From Mycobacterium sp. MFM001 (GTDB taxonomy: Bacteria; Actinomycetota; Actinomycetes; Mycobacteriales; Mycobacteriaceae), in the NCBI RefSeq assembly GCF_003402475.1, contig NZ_BFAB01000013.1, positions 62,001-126,000 of the forward strand: a stretch of 64,000 nt of DNA. The letters are read 5' to 3'. A program made the position numbers and the translations under genes. Below, in pieces: positions 25,511 through 35,532 of this stretch. The number at the start of each line of letters is the position of its first letter. The first letter of the stretch is position 1. Below the pieces are notes generated by a model, which did not search any database, was not told the origin of the DNA, and saw only the letters and a program-made list of their open reading frames with translations.

Positions 25511-26785
25511 ATGAAATTTGTGCTGGCAAGTTATGGCACTCGCGGTGATATCGAGCCTAGCGTTGCTGTCGGTCGTGAGTTGCTGCACCGCGGGCACGAT
25601 GTGCGCATGGCTGTCCCACCTAACCTGGTCGGCTTCGCCGAAGCGGCTGGATTGCCGGCGGTTGCTTACGGCCTGGATCCGCAGGCCATTCTTGAAGCGC
25701 AGCGCAACTTCTCGACGTGTTTCTACCGCAGCTTCTGGCGGATCCAGGAGCTGAAAAGGTTGTGGCGTGAAGCCTGGGAGATCGGTAGCCGATGCTGGTC
25801 GGAAATGATGACGACGTTGCTCTCGCTGGCCGATGGAGCCGACCTGCTGTTCACCGGTGTGAGTTTCGAGCAGCCCGCGGCGAATGTCGCTGAGTACTAC
25901 GACATTCCGTTGGCCACCCTGCATTACTTCCCGGCGCGGGTCAACGCTCACAGCCTCTACCCGGCCATTTTGCCCGCTCCGCTGATCCGATCGATCAGGG
26001 CGGGCGACGAGTGGCTGTTTTGGCGCTTGACGAAGAAGACCGAAGATGCTCAGCGTCGCGAACTGGGTCTGCCGAAGGCAACCGGCCCAGCGGCGCGGCG
26101 AATCACCGAACGCGGAACACTGGAAATCCAGGCGTACGACGAGGTTTGCTTTCCGGGGCTGGCAGCCGAATGGGCGAAGTGGGATGGCCGGCGGCCTTTC
26201 GTTGGCGCGCTGTCGATGGACTTGCCGACCGATGCCGACGAGGAGGTCGCCTCGTGGATTGCCGCGGGAACTCCACCGGTATTCTTCGCTTTTGGCAGCA
26301 TCCCGCTCGAGTCTGCTGCCGAGGCGCTCGCGATGATCAGCGGGGCTTGCGGGCAGTTGGGCGAGCGAGCATTGGTATGCGCCGGCGGTAGTGATCTCAG
26401 CGAAGTCCCACATTCCGAACACGTCAAAGTCGTTGGCGCCGTGAACTATGCGAGTACCTTCCCAGGCTGCCGCGTTGTCGTGCACCACGGCGGCGCGGGC
26501 ACCACGGCGATCGGCTTGCGCGCCGGAGTGCCAGCGCTAATCCTTTGGACCACAGGCGATCAGCCGTACTGGGCAGTTGCGGTCAAGCGACTGAAAGTGG
26601 GCACTGCTCGGCGCCTGTCGACCACTACCGAGAAGTCGTTGGTCGCAGACCTCCGCAGAATTCTTGCCCCGGACTACGCTACCCGGGCTCGCGAGCTCGC
26701 CACCCGGATGACCAAACCCGCCGAAAGCATCACGGCCGCAGCCGATCTCTTAGAGGAGAGAGCTCGGGTGCGCGTTAAGGACTGA
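25511..26785 (+). CDS. GT1 family glycosyltransferase (GPL Gtf / Rv1524-like)
   Basis: A 424-residue GT-B glycosyltransferase of the UGT (GT1) family. The N-terminal half has FVLASYGTRGDIEPSVAVG. The C-terminal nucleotide-sugar domain has the donor motif VVVHHGGAGTTAIGLRAG near residue 322 and TTGDQPYWA near residue 350. The closest known groups are mycobacterial GPL glycosyltransferases (GtfA/GtfB/RtfA) and Rv1524/Rv1526c, which add deoxysugars to allo-Thr or the alaninol end of GPL. The start is ATG 25511, inside a longer frame from 25490. It lies 20 bp from the convergent second acyltransferase. Together with the NRPS and MmpL genes it suggests a glycosylated lipopeptide. Confidence 0.9.
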   Translation: MKFVLASYGTRGDIEPSVAVGRELLHRGHDVRMAVPPNLVGFAEAAGLPAVAYGLDPQAILEAQRNFSTCFYRSFWRIQELKRLWREAWEIGSRCWSEMMTTLLSLADGADLLFTGVSFEQPAANVAEYYDIPLATLHYFPARVNAHSLYPAILPAPLIRSIRAGDEWLFWRLTKKTEDAQRRELGLPKATGPAARRITERGTLEIQAYDEVCFPGLAAEWAKWDGRRPFVGALSMDLPTDADEEVASWIAAGTPPVFFAFGSIPLESAAEALAMISGACGQLGERALVCAGGSDLSEVPHSEHVKVVGAVNYASTFPGCRVVVHHGGAGTTAIGLRAGVPALILWTTGDQPYWAVAVKRLKVGTARRLSTTTEKSLVADLRRILAPDYATRARELATRMTKPAESITAAADLLEERARVRVKD

Positions 26786-26805
26786 TCGGCACCGCGCCTA
26801 CAGCG

Positions 26806-28989
26806 TCAAGCCTGGGCGAGGGCGCGGTCGGCCAGGGTCGCCATTACGGGCGCTAATTGCCGGGCGTATTCGATCGACAGGTGAAATTCGTCGATGTACA
26901 CCAGGGTGTTGCCGACGATGACGGGGCAGCGGTCGGGGGTGCAGAACAGATCGGTGAGGTCTTGGTAGTGTCCGCCGCCGGCTTTGGTGGCAGCGGATTC
27001 AGCGGCGATGCGGGCTGCGTTGACCGCTGTCGATCTGGTGGGGGAGCAAGCCGTTGCGTCATCGAGGTGGGCGGACAAACAGAACGGCACCATCCGCGAC
27101 TGCGGATCGGGAATCGGTCCGAGCACCAGCACTTGGGCGCCGGTCGCGCGAAGCTGTTTCACCAGGCGTGTCAGGCTTTCGTCCCACGCGGGACCGTTTG
27201 ATGCGAAACCGAATTCGGTACCGTAGTGACGTTTCATGCTCACGACGACCAGTTGGGTGTGTTCGTCGCGCAAGCGGTTGAGGATTTCACCGCGCCACTG
27301 GATGCACTCGGTGTATTCCCGGTGAAGGTAAGGGCTAGTGATGGGCAAGTCCATCGGTGGGCAACCTGCCTTGGCCAAAGTCTCTAGCCGCCAGTGCCGC
27401 TGCTCGGCGGCCTGCCGCAATGCCGGGGTCCACATCGCCGCATCCGAGTCGCCCATCACGGCCACCGTGGTTTTGGACGAGGTATCGCCCGACGCGCACT
27501 CCGGGTGCCCGACTTCGATCAAACTGCGAAGGCAGCCGTCGAGCAATGTCCGGAGAGCCTTGGCTTCGTCATCTTGGCCGGCCAGCGGCGGGGTGAGGTT
27601 GGAGGGGATGGCTTTGAGGTTGGCGGAGGCGCTGACGGCGGCTTGGACTTGGGCGAAGGCGTGTTGGACTGCGGTGTCGTATGGCTGGAGGTTGTGGCCG
27701 GTGGGTGGGGGGCCGGTGGTGACGGTCAGGGTGGGTGCGGGTGCGCCGTGTCCGACGGGCGGTGGCACCACGATCAGTAGTGCGGCGCTTAGGCAGGCGG
27801 CGATGGCGGTGGCCGCCGCGCCCAGGGTGAGGCTGGCTGCGGCGGAGCGGCGGATGGGGGCGGCAAAGCGCAGCGGGTTTTCCAGCAGGTGCAAGGTGAG
27901 GAGGGCCAGCACGGCCGAGAGGGCGGCCCCGGCGAGTTTGGCGGGCAGGCTTAGCGGGTGGCCGAATAGCGGTGGGGCCAGGACCAGGATGGGCCAGTGC
28001 CATAGGTACCAGGAGTAGGACATGCGGCCGATGGCGCGCATGGGTGCGGTGTCGAGCAGGCGCGCGCAGCCGTGTGTGGGTGTGGCGGTACCGGCGCCGA
28101 TGACCAGTGCGGCGCCGATCACCGGTAGCAGGGCGGCGATGCCGGGGTAGGGGGTGTTGGCGTTGATGATGGTGCAGCCCAACAGGATTAGGGCCAGTCC
28201 GGCCCATCCGGTGATCGCGCCCGGTAGGGCTGGTAGTCGGCGCCATTGGCCGACGGTCAATGCGATCAGCCCGCCCAGGGCCAGCTGCCAGGCCCGGGTG
28301 GGCAGGGAAAAGAACGCCACGAAGGGCAGCCAGTGGGTGGTGGCCAGCGACAGGGCAAACGAGAAGATGGCGATCAGTGCCAGCACCACCAGGTAGGGCC
28401 GTCGCGAGGAGGTGGCTTGGGCCCTGCTGCGTTTGCGCAGCCGGCGGATCAGCCAGGCGGTGCCCAAGATCAGCGGCGCCCACAGCAGATAGAACTGTTC
28501 TTCAACCCCTAGTGACCAGTAGTGCTGAAACGGTGAGGGTGGCATGTAGGGGGCCAGGTAGTCCACGCCTTGCAAGATGAAGCGGTAGTTGACCACATAC
28601 AGCGCGCTGGCGATGCCGTCACCGAAGACGGTGCGGGCCTGCAACGGGGGCAACAGCACTGCGGCGCCGATCGCGGTCACCACCCCGACAGCTGCCGAGG
28701 CCGGCAGCAGCCGGCGGGCCCGCGCCCCATAAAAGCGGCCCAATCGCACGGTGCCGGTGCTACTGGCCTCGCGCCACAGCAGCCCGGTGATCAAAAAGCC
28801 TGAGATGACAAAGAACACGTCCACGCCGACATAACCGCCACCGACACCGGGCACATCGGCGTGAAAGAGCACCACCGCCAACACCGCGACCGCACGCAGC
28901 CCCTCAATATCACCACGAAACCGCGACCCCGCCGGCCGCCCACCCTCCAGCCGCTCAACAGGACGCACACTCTCCGTCTGACTCAACAT
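26806..28989 (-). CDS. Acyltransferase-3/SGNH membrane acyltransferase, copy 2
   Basis: A 727-residue paralogue of copy 1. About the first 465 residues are nearly identical, including the membrane domain. The first part of the SGNH domain has diverged strongly, with MGDSDAAMW replacing the usual GDSN and many other changes around residues 465-665. The final 60 residues converge again (YQDLTDLFCTPDRCPVIVGN). It likely acylates a different position or sugar from copy 1. The start is ATG 28989, matching the copy 1 start. Confidence 0.9.
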   Translation of the reverse strand: MLSQTESVRPVERLEGGRPAGSRFRGDIEGLRAVAVLAVVLFHADVPGVGGGYVGVDVFFVISGFLITGLLWREASSTGTVRLGRFYGARARRLLPASAAVGVVTAIGAAVLLPPLQARTVFGDGIASALYVVNYRFILQGVDYLAPYMPPSPFQHYWSLGVEEQFYLLWAPLILGTAWLIRRLRKRSRAQATSSRRPYLVVLALIAIFSFALSLATTHWLPFVAFFSLPTRAWQLALGGLIALTVGQWRRLPALPGAITGWAGLALILLGCTIINANTPYPGIAALLPVIGAALVIGAGTATPTHGCARLLDTAPMRAIGRMSYSWYLWHWPILVLAPPLFGHPLSLPAKLAGAALSAVLALLTLHLLENPLRFAAPIRRSAAASLTLGAAATAIAACLSAALLIVVPPPVGHGAPAPTLTVTTGPPPTGHNLQPYDTAVQHAFAQVQAAVSASANLKAIPSNLTPPLAGQDDEAKALRTLLDGCLRSLIEVGHPECASGDTSSKTTVAVMGDSDAAMWTPALRQAAEQRHWRLETLAKAGCPPMDLPITSPYLHREYTECIQWRGEILNRLRDEHTQLVVVSMKRHYGTEFGFASNGPAWDESLTRLVKQLRATGAQVLVLGPIPDPQSRMVPFCLSAHLDDATACSPTRSTAVNAARIAAESAATKAGGGHYQDLTDLFCTPDRCPVIVGNTLVYIDEFHLSIEYARQLAPVMATLADRALAQA

Positions 28990-28992
28990 CAC
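27595..28992. repeat. Long direct repeat, copy 2 (1,398 bp)
   Basis: Same-orientation partner of 23682-25079. Recombination between the two would remove the glycosyltransferase and leave one chimeric acyltransferase. Confidence 0.85.
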
Positions 28993-29062
28993 CCCGCGGT
29001 CGGTAAAAAGAAACACCATCCCAAGCAAAGTGATTCAAACATCCCCCAGCACCAAAAGAAGC

Positions 29063-29083
29063 GATTCGGAAGATGAAGACCGC
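29063..29083 (-). promoter_or_regulatory. Conserved acyltransferase upstream element, copy 2
   Basis: Exact 21-bp match to the element at 25147-25167, at nearly the same distance (74 nt) from the acyltransferase start. It lies in the 289-nt gap between the second acyltransferase and the end of the third. Confidence 0.5.
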
Positions 29084-29278
29084 CATTTCGTGACAGGGGC
29101 GGTCGAACACCGCAGCGGAAGCGCGGACGCAGCTTTGAAATTCTCTGCGCCGCAATTCGACAACTTGACGCTCAAGGTGGCGCACTTCGGCGCAGTTTCT
29201 ACCGGCGCTGCGATCCTAGGCCAACGTGTCAAGCACGAAATCCATTGCTATGTAAGGTCTTTAACAGTCCGCCAGGTA

Positions 29279-31461
29279 TCAATCGCCGGCAAGTGCGCGA
29301 TCGGCCAGAGCCGCCATTACCGGTGCGAGCTGCCGGGAATACTCGATCGATACGTGGGCCTCGTCAACGTAGACCAGGGTGTTGCCGACAATCACCGGGC
29401 AGCGGTCGGCGGTGCAGAACAGCTTGGTGAGGTCGGCGTATTGTCCGCCGCCGGCTTTGGTGGCGGCGGTCTCGGTCGCGATTCCGGCTTCATTTACCGC
29501 CGTAGACCGGGGCGGCGAGCAAGCTGTCGCGTCATCGAGGTGCGCGGACAGACAAAACGGCATCAGTGCACCGGGATCCGGGATCGGCCCGAGCACCAGT
29601 ACCTTGGCGCCGGTGCTACGCAGTTGCCGAACCAGGCGGCCCATGCTGTCGATCCACGGCGGGTCGTATGACGTGAAACCTGCCGGATAACCGTAGCGAT
29701 CACCGTACGTGCGCGTCACGCTTACCACCACCAGTCGCGGATGGCCGGCTTGTAAGCGAGGGACAATCTGGCTGCGCCACTGCTCGCACTCGGTGTACTC
29801 GCGGTGCATGTAGGGGTTGAAGATGGGCAGGTCGATCAGTGGGCAGCCCGCCTTGTCCAGAGTTTCCAGCCGCCAGTGGCGCTGCTCGGCGACCCGCTGG
29901 AACGCCGGACTCCACATCGCGGCATTCGAATCGCCGATCAGCGCCACCGTCGTCGCCGACGTAGTGTCGCCCGTCGCGCACTCGGGCTGTTCGACTTGCA
30001 AGAAATTACGCAGGCAGCCGATGCGCATAATGGCCTGCTTTTCGGCCGCTGCATCCGAAAGTGGAGGAACCAGGTTCGAGGGTACTGCCTTGAGGTTGAC
30101 GGATGCCGCAACCGCGGCCTGCACTTGGGCGAAAGCGTCCCGCACCGCTTCGTCGTAAAGATGAATGTTGTCGCCCGTTGGGGGAGAGGCGGCAGTGACC
30201 GTCAGCGGCGCAGCGGGCGCGCCACGCCCGACCGGCGCGGGCACGACTACCAACAACGCCCCGCTCACCGCCACCGCGACTGCTGTGGCGAGGCCACCAA
30301 GCGCAAGACTGCGGCCGGGCGAGCGGCGCATGAAACTAGCGAAGCGCAACGGGTTTTCGACGAAATGCAGGGTGAGCACCGCCAGGACGCCGGAAACAGC
30401 AGCCGCGGTCAGTCTGGCGGTCAACCCGAGTGCATGGCCCAGCAGTGGTGGTGCGAACAGCAATACCGGCCAATGCCACAGGTACCACGAGTACGACACC
30501 CGGCCGATCGCCCGCATCGGAGTCACTGCCAGGACACGCCCACATCCCCACGAGGGTGCGGCACAGCCGGTGCCGATCACGAGCGCGGTACCCAGCACGG
30601 GCAACAACGAGGCGGTGCCGGGATAGGGCGTGCTCGTGCCTAATATGGCGCAGCCCAACAGGATCAGGCCCAGTCCAACCCAACCCGCGATCGCCGCCAG
30701 TGCTGGCGGTAGGCGTCGCCACCTGCCGGCTGTGAGGGCTATCAGGCCACCGACGGCCAACTGCCAGGCCCGGGTGGGCAGTGAAAAGAACGCAATCGGA
30801 GGCAGGAAGTGCGTCGCCACAAGCGAGAGCGCAAACGACGCCAGCGCGACGAGTGCGAGGACGACCAGGTAGGAGGTTTGCGACGAAGTGGCTTGGGCTC
30901 TGGTGCGCTTACGTACACGCCGGATCAGCCACGCGGTCCCAAGGATCAAGGCCGGCCACAGCAGGTAGAACTGCTCCTCGACGCCAACGACCAGTAATGC
31001 AGAAACGGCGACGGCGGCAGGATAGGGGCGGAGTAGTCGACGCCTTGCAGAATGAAGCGGTAGTTGCCGACATACAAGGCGCAGGCAATGCCGTCTCCGA
31101 AGGCGATGCGGGCCTGCAACGGGGGCAACAGGATAACCGCGCCGATCGCGGTTACGACGCCGACAGTGGCCGAGGCCGGCAGTAGCCGGCGGGCTCGCGC
31201 TCCGTAAAAGCGACGCAGTCGGATGGTGCCGGTGCTGCTGGCCTCGCGCCAGAGCAGCCCGGTGATCAAAAAGCCTGAGATGACGAAGAAGACGTCCACG
31301 CCGATGTAGCCGCCGCCGACACCAGGGACCCCGGCGTGAAACAGGACAACTGCCAACACCGCCACGGCACGCAGGCCCTCGATGTCCGAGCGGAATTCCG
31401 TGTGTTCCGGGCGCCGACCCTGCATCCCTTCGACAGGGCTAACACTGCTGGACTGGCGCAC
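29279..31461 (-). pseudogene. Acyltransferase-3/SGNH acyltransferase, copy 3, frameshifted
   Basis: The gene begins at GTG 31461 after a GAGGGGGG ribosome site and reads as an acyltransferase-3 protein to the conserved HYWSL motif. There one G is missing at about 30983-30986 (GCGTCGAGGAGC where the paralogues encode GVEEQ), and the frame ends nearby. The remaining 556 codons, from the same point to 29279, continue the domain perfectly, including the YSWYLWHW motif, IGDSNAAMW and VYVDEAHVS. All catalytic residues are present in the two halves. It is more diverged from copies 1 and 2 than they are from each other. A single-base change explains the break, so a sequencing error or a recent mutation are both possible. 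Confidence 0.85.
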
Positions 31462-31975
31462 AGACCCCCCTCGTAAAAAGCCGCGTTCTTCCAATGCAGG
31501 CATTGTGGCATTTCGTCAGAAGTGGAGGGCTGATTCGGGATGGAATGGGCTTTCGAGGTTTCGGAACGGTGACTTCAGCGGCGACGTTCCCCGAGGCTGG
31601 GAATGAGTTCACGCACTCGCGTTGCGGCGCCGCTGATTTCGTGAAACCCGTTCGGATCTCGACCAGTGACGACATTCGAGAATCGGCGGCCGGAGAGATG
31701 GCCCAGATCTGCTCTATTCGGGATAGTTCCGCGAGCCTTGAGGATCAGAAACAAACCTCGATAATTCGACGACACGCACACAACGCTGAATCCTGCAGTG
31801 TCCCATAGGGTTTAGTCGCCACCGCCGCGCCTAGCACGTTGGATGCCCAAACCAACTGAACCCGTGACCGCAGACCTCGAGCTTGACTCGGCTCCCACTC
31901 CGACTCGGACGGGACTACCGAGTGCGTGGAGCCTGACAACGGATGGGCGCAGGCGAGAAGCCCTTGCCCGATCAC
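31462..31975. other. Intergenic region, no gene recognised
   Basis: These 514 bp lie between the third acyltransferase start and the hemophore-like gene end. The only recognisable element is AGGGCTGATTCGG at 31526-31538, a partial match to the acyltransferase upstream elements. Short frames here (for example plus-strand 31494-31808) have no recognisable product. Confidence 0.5.
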
Positions 31976-32302
31976 TCAGTAGTTGTTGCAGGTGGCCGCG
32001 ATCTGTTGCATTACCGGAAAGTACGGCGAGCTCTGAATCTGCTGGGCCATTATCGCGCGTCGAGACCGCGGTGCCGAGAGGAACTGGCCCAAAGCGGCCT
32101 GCGCCTGCGGCGATGAGTTGAATTCCGCGGCAGCTTGCGGATTCTCCGCGTTGAGCGCTGCCACTGCCTGGTCATAACTGCAGGTGGTGTTGACGATCGG
32201 ATCCGTAGCGGGATCTGCGGACGCAATCCCGGCCCCGGCAGCCAACGACAATGCCAGACCGCAAACCGCGGCCCCCAGTCTGATCACCGACAGATTGATC
32301 AT
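31976..32302 (-). CDS. Secreted hemophore-like protein
   Basis: A 108-residue exported protein. It has a clear Sec signal peptide (LGAAVCGLALSLAAGAGIASA, cleavage near residue 30) and a mature part of about 78 residues with two cysteines (TTCSYDQAVAALNAENP, IAATCNNY at the end). This is the mycobacterial hemophore/heme-binding-like family related to Rv0203. Heme binding is family knowledge, not shown here. The start is ATG 32302, with GGGAGGAG seven bases upstream. It stands alone between the acyltransferases and the MmpL genes. Confidence 0.8.
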   Translation of the reverse strand: MINLSVIRLGAAVCGLALSLAAGAGIASADPATDPIVNTTCSYDQAVAALNAENPQAAAEFNSSPQAQAALGQFLSAPRSRRAIMAQQIQSSPYFPVMQQIAATCNNY

Positions 32303-32584
32303 TGTGAACTCCTCCCAGCTGATTTCATCGACTCTAACGGCTCAGCGCAACCCTTGCCCATGCTTTTCGGAACCAGACCAGACTAGTACGACGACGAAAA
32401 TCGCGCCGCGCTCCGGCGTGTAACCGGCTGGGCAGCGGCAGTGCCGTGGCTGACGCGTGGCGGCCGAAACCAGATAGCTGGCAACTCGAATCAGGTCGGA
32501 GCCCGGGAACGGTTGTCCTGCTAGCTGTTCCGGTGTCTGCTGTCACAATGCGGCATGGTGGCGGCACGCCGTCGACAGCGAGGG

Positions 32585-35500
32585 TCAGCCCCGAGGGATG
32601 GGCCTTGGAATCGGGGCTGTGATCGCGTCCTCGTCGTCGTCCCTCAGCAGCAAGGCCCGGACTACAGGGCGCGGAGCGTACGGTCGCAGGAGGGCGCTCG
32701 CCGGCCGCGGGCGCACTACTTGCGGCCACCAGAACCAACGTCCGAACAGCGCGGCGATAGACGGTGTCATGAACGACCGCACGACCAACGTGTCGAACAG
32801 CAGGCCGAGCCCGATCGTGGTACCTACTTGAGCGATGATCTGCAGATCGCTGGCCGCCATGGACATCATGGTGAACGCGAAAACCAATCCCGCATTCGTC
32901 ACGACCTTTCCTGTACCGCCCATTGCGCGGATGATGCCGGTCTTTACGCCGGCAGCGATTTCCTCTTTCATGCGCGATACAAGCAGTAGGTTGTAGTCAG
33001 ACCCCACCGCCAAAAGAATGATCACCGACATCGGAAGCACCATCCAGTGCAATTTGATGCCCAAAACATACTGCCATATCAGCACCGACATCCCAAACGA
33101 TGCTCCCAATGAAACCGCAACCGTACCCACAATGACGAGCGCGGCAATAAAGCTTCGCGTGATGATGAGCATGATGATGAAAATGAGGCAAAGCGAACCA
33201 ACCCCGGCAATCAAGAGATCAAATTTGGACCCGTCTGCGAAGTCTTTATACGTCGACGAGATGCCGGCAAGGTAGACCTTCGCGCTCGCCAAGGGTGTTC
33301 CCTTGAGCGCCTCCTCGGCCGCCATCTTTACCTGCTTGATCCGTTTGATTCCTTCGGGCGTCGCGGGATCGCCGCGTTGGGAAATTATGAATCGAGCCGC
33401 TTTCCCGTCAGGGGAAAGGAAGGAATCCATCGCACGCTGGAAATCCTTGTTCTCGAACACTTCCGGAGGCAGATAGAACGAATCGTCGTTCTTGGCGGCG
33501 TCGTACGCCTGGCCCAATGCGCTCGCGTTCTCGCTCGTTTCATTCATCTCATCGAAAACGCCCGACATAGTGCTGTGCATGGTCAGCATCATCGTCCGCA
33601 TGCTCTGCATGGTCGCGATCATCGGCGGGAAATTTTGAAGCATCTGAGGCATCAGCGCATCCATTTGATCAAGGTCTTTGATCAGGTCGTGCACCTTATC
33701 GCTGAGTATGTCGATACCGTCGATGGTGTCGAATATCGATCTGAGGGACCAGCAGATCGGGATCTCGTAGCAATGCTTTTCCCAGTAGAAGTAGCTGCGG
33801 ATCGGTCTCCACATGTCTTCGAAATCCGAAACGTGGTCCCTCAACTCATCCATGACCAGGCTCATTTCTTTCGTCTTGGCGATCGTGGCATGAGTTGTGT
33901 TGTTGAGTTGTTGCATCAGACCGTACATGTGCTGCATGATGCCGATCATTTTCGCCATATCGTCGGCTTGTTTCAGCATGTCGTGCGTGCGCGCTTCCAT
34001 ATAATGCATGGTTTGTTTCTGGGCCGCACTTTGCATGCTCAGCAGAAAGGGTATCGATGTATGGGCGATTGGAGTTCCCTCGGGACGGGTTATGCCCTGG
34101 ACCCGAGAGATACCAGGAACTCGAAAAGTGGCTTTAGCCAGCTTGTTCAGCACGATAAAATCTGCCGGATTGCGCATATCGTGGTCTGATTCGACCATTA
34201 AAATGTCCGGCATCATTCGTGACTGTGAAAAATGGCGGTCAGCGGCCGCAAACCCCAAATTGGCCGGAAGGTCTGCTGGGATATAGAGCCGATCGTTGTA
34301 GCTCGTTTTATAGCCTGGCAGCGTGAGCAGGCCAATCAGCGCGAGTGCGCACGCTGCAGTAAGGATGGGCGCCGGCCAGCGGACGATTGCGGTGCCGATC
34401 CGGCGCCAACGACGGACCCCTATTACGCGCTTGGGGTCGAAAAGGCCAAAGCGACTTCCGACCGCAATTACCGCCGGAACCAACGTGAGCGCGACTGCGA
34501 CTGCAACGAACAGGCCCAGGGCGCACGGGACGCCCATAGTCTGGAACATGGGCATCCGGGTGAAGCTTAGGCAGAAGAGGGCTCCTGCGATTGTCAAACC
34601 GGACGCCAAAACAACTGGAGCTACACCACGATACGTGGTGTAGTAGGCCGTTTCGGGGTCCTCGCCGGCTTGCCGTGCCTCTTGGTATCGACCAAAGAAG
34701 AAAATCGCGTAATCGGTACCAGCCGCGATACCCAGGGACACCAGCAGGTTAATAGCAAAGGTCGATAGTACAAGAATATTGTGATGGCCCAGAAATGCGA
34801 CGATCCCGCGGGCAGCCCCTAATTCAATGCCCACCGTCACCAATAGAAGAATTACGGTGATGACCGAACGATAGACAAGAAGTAGCATTGTGAAGATCAT
34901 CGCGACTGTCACTATGGTGATCTTCAGAATCGATTTGTTGCCGCTGTGCTGCATATCCGAAACGAGCGGTGCTGCGCCGGTGACATAGGTCTTGACCCCG
35001 GGCGGCGGCGGCGTTCGCTTTATGATATCCCGGACGGCCGCCACAGATTCCTCACCCAAGGTCGTACCTTGGTTGCCGGCAAGATTGACTTGGACATATG
35101 CGGCTTTGCCATCCGAGCTTTGCGCGCCCGCCGCCGTGAGTCGATCTCCCCATAAATCGTGCACATTCTGCACATGCTTCGGATCGGCTCGTAATTCCCG
35201 AACCAATCCGTCGTAGTACCTGTGAGCATCCTCGCCGAGCGGCTGCTGCCCCTCGAGGACGACCATCGCGAAACTGTCCGAATCGAATTCTTTGAAATCC
35301 TTGCCCATGCGCAGCATGGCCTGCACCGCGGGCGCATCAGTGGGGCTCAGCGCTACCGAATGCTCTTGCCCGACTCGCTCCAGCGATGGAACTCCGAAAG
35401 TCACAAGCAAAACCAGCGCCACCCAGGCCAGGATCACGAGCGGTGACAACCGGCGGATTGTCCGCGCGACGAAAGGCGATGGCGGGCGTTCGGTGCTCAT
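32585..35500 (-). CDS. MmpL family RND transporter (MmpL4-like), second in operon
   Basis: A 971-residue MmpL exporter. It has an N-terminal membrane helix (residues about 18-37), a first periplasmic loop (about 40-190), then helices with GTDYAIFFFGRYQE near residue 261 carrying the proton-relay D-Y pair. A second loop with many Met-rich helices (about 430-760) follows, then a second membrane half with GSDYNLLLVSRMKEE. The start is ATG 35500; a longer in-frame reading to 35626 overlaps the upstream mmpL. It follows that mmpL by 32 bp. GPL precursors are exported by the MmpL4a/MmpL4b pair with MmpS4, so this is likely the counterpart, inferred from family and neighbourhood. Confidence 0.92.
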   Translation of the reverse strand: MSTERPPSPFVARTIRRLSPLVILAWVALVLLVTFGVPSLERVGQEHSVALSPTDAPAVQAMLRMGKDFKEFDSDSFAMVVLEGQQPLGEDAHRYYDGLVRELRADPKHVQNVHDLWGDRLTAAGAQSSDGKAAYVQVNLAGNQGTTLGEESVAAVRDIIKRTPPPPGVKTYVTGAAPLVSDMQHSGNKSILKITIVTVAMIFTMLLLVYRSVITVILLLVTVGIELGAARGIVAFLGHHNILVLSTFAINLLVSLGIAAGTDYAIFFFGRYQEARQAGEDPETAYYTTYRGVAPVVLASGLTIAGALFCLSFTRMPMFQTMGVPCALGLFVAVAVALTLVPAVIAVGSRFGLFDPKRVIGVRRWRRIGTAIVRWPAPILTAACALALIGLLTLPGYKTSYNDRLYIPADLPANLGFAAADRHFSQSRMMPDILMVESDHDMRNPADFIVLNKLAKATFRVPGISRVQGITRPEGTPIAHTSIPFLLSMQSAAQKQTMHYMEARTHDMLKQADDMAKMIGIMQHMYGLMQQLNNTTHATIAKTKEMSLVMDELRDHVSDFEDMWRPIRSYFYWEKHCYEIPICWSLRSIFDTIDGIDILSDKVHDLIKDLDQMDALMPQMLQNFPPMIATMQSMRTMMLTMHSTMSGVFDEMNETSENASALGQAYDAAKNDDSFYLPPEVFENKDFQRAMDSFLSPDGKAARFIISQRGDPATPEGIKRIKQVKMAAEEALKGTPLASAKVYLAGISSTYKDFADGSKFDLLIAGVGSLCLIFIIMLIITRSFIAALVIVGTVAVSLGASFGMSVLIWQYVLGIKLHWMVLPMSVIILLAVGSDYNLLLVSRMKEEIAAGVKTGIIRAMGGTGKVVTNAGLVFAFTMMSMAASDLQIIAQVGTTIGLGLLFDTLVVRSFMTPSIAALFGRWFWWPQVVRPRPASALLRPYAPRPVVRALLLRDDDEDAITAPIPRPIPRG

Positions 35501-35532
35501 GATGGCTTCACCAAGCAGAAGGTGAACACCCG

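Noticed and set aside
25262..26488. A 408-codon minus-strand frame opposite the glycosyltransferase
   Set aside because: The plus strand encodes an intact GT1 enzyme with family motifs; the antisense frame shows none.
29279..30949. Third acyltransferase as two independent genes
   Set aside because: The two frames abut exactly within a conserved motif and together give one full-length paralogue, so a frameshift is the simpler explanation.
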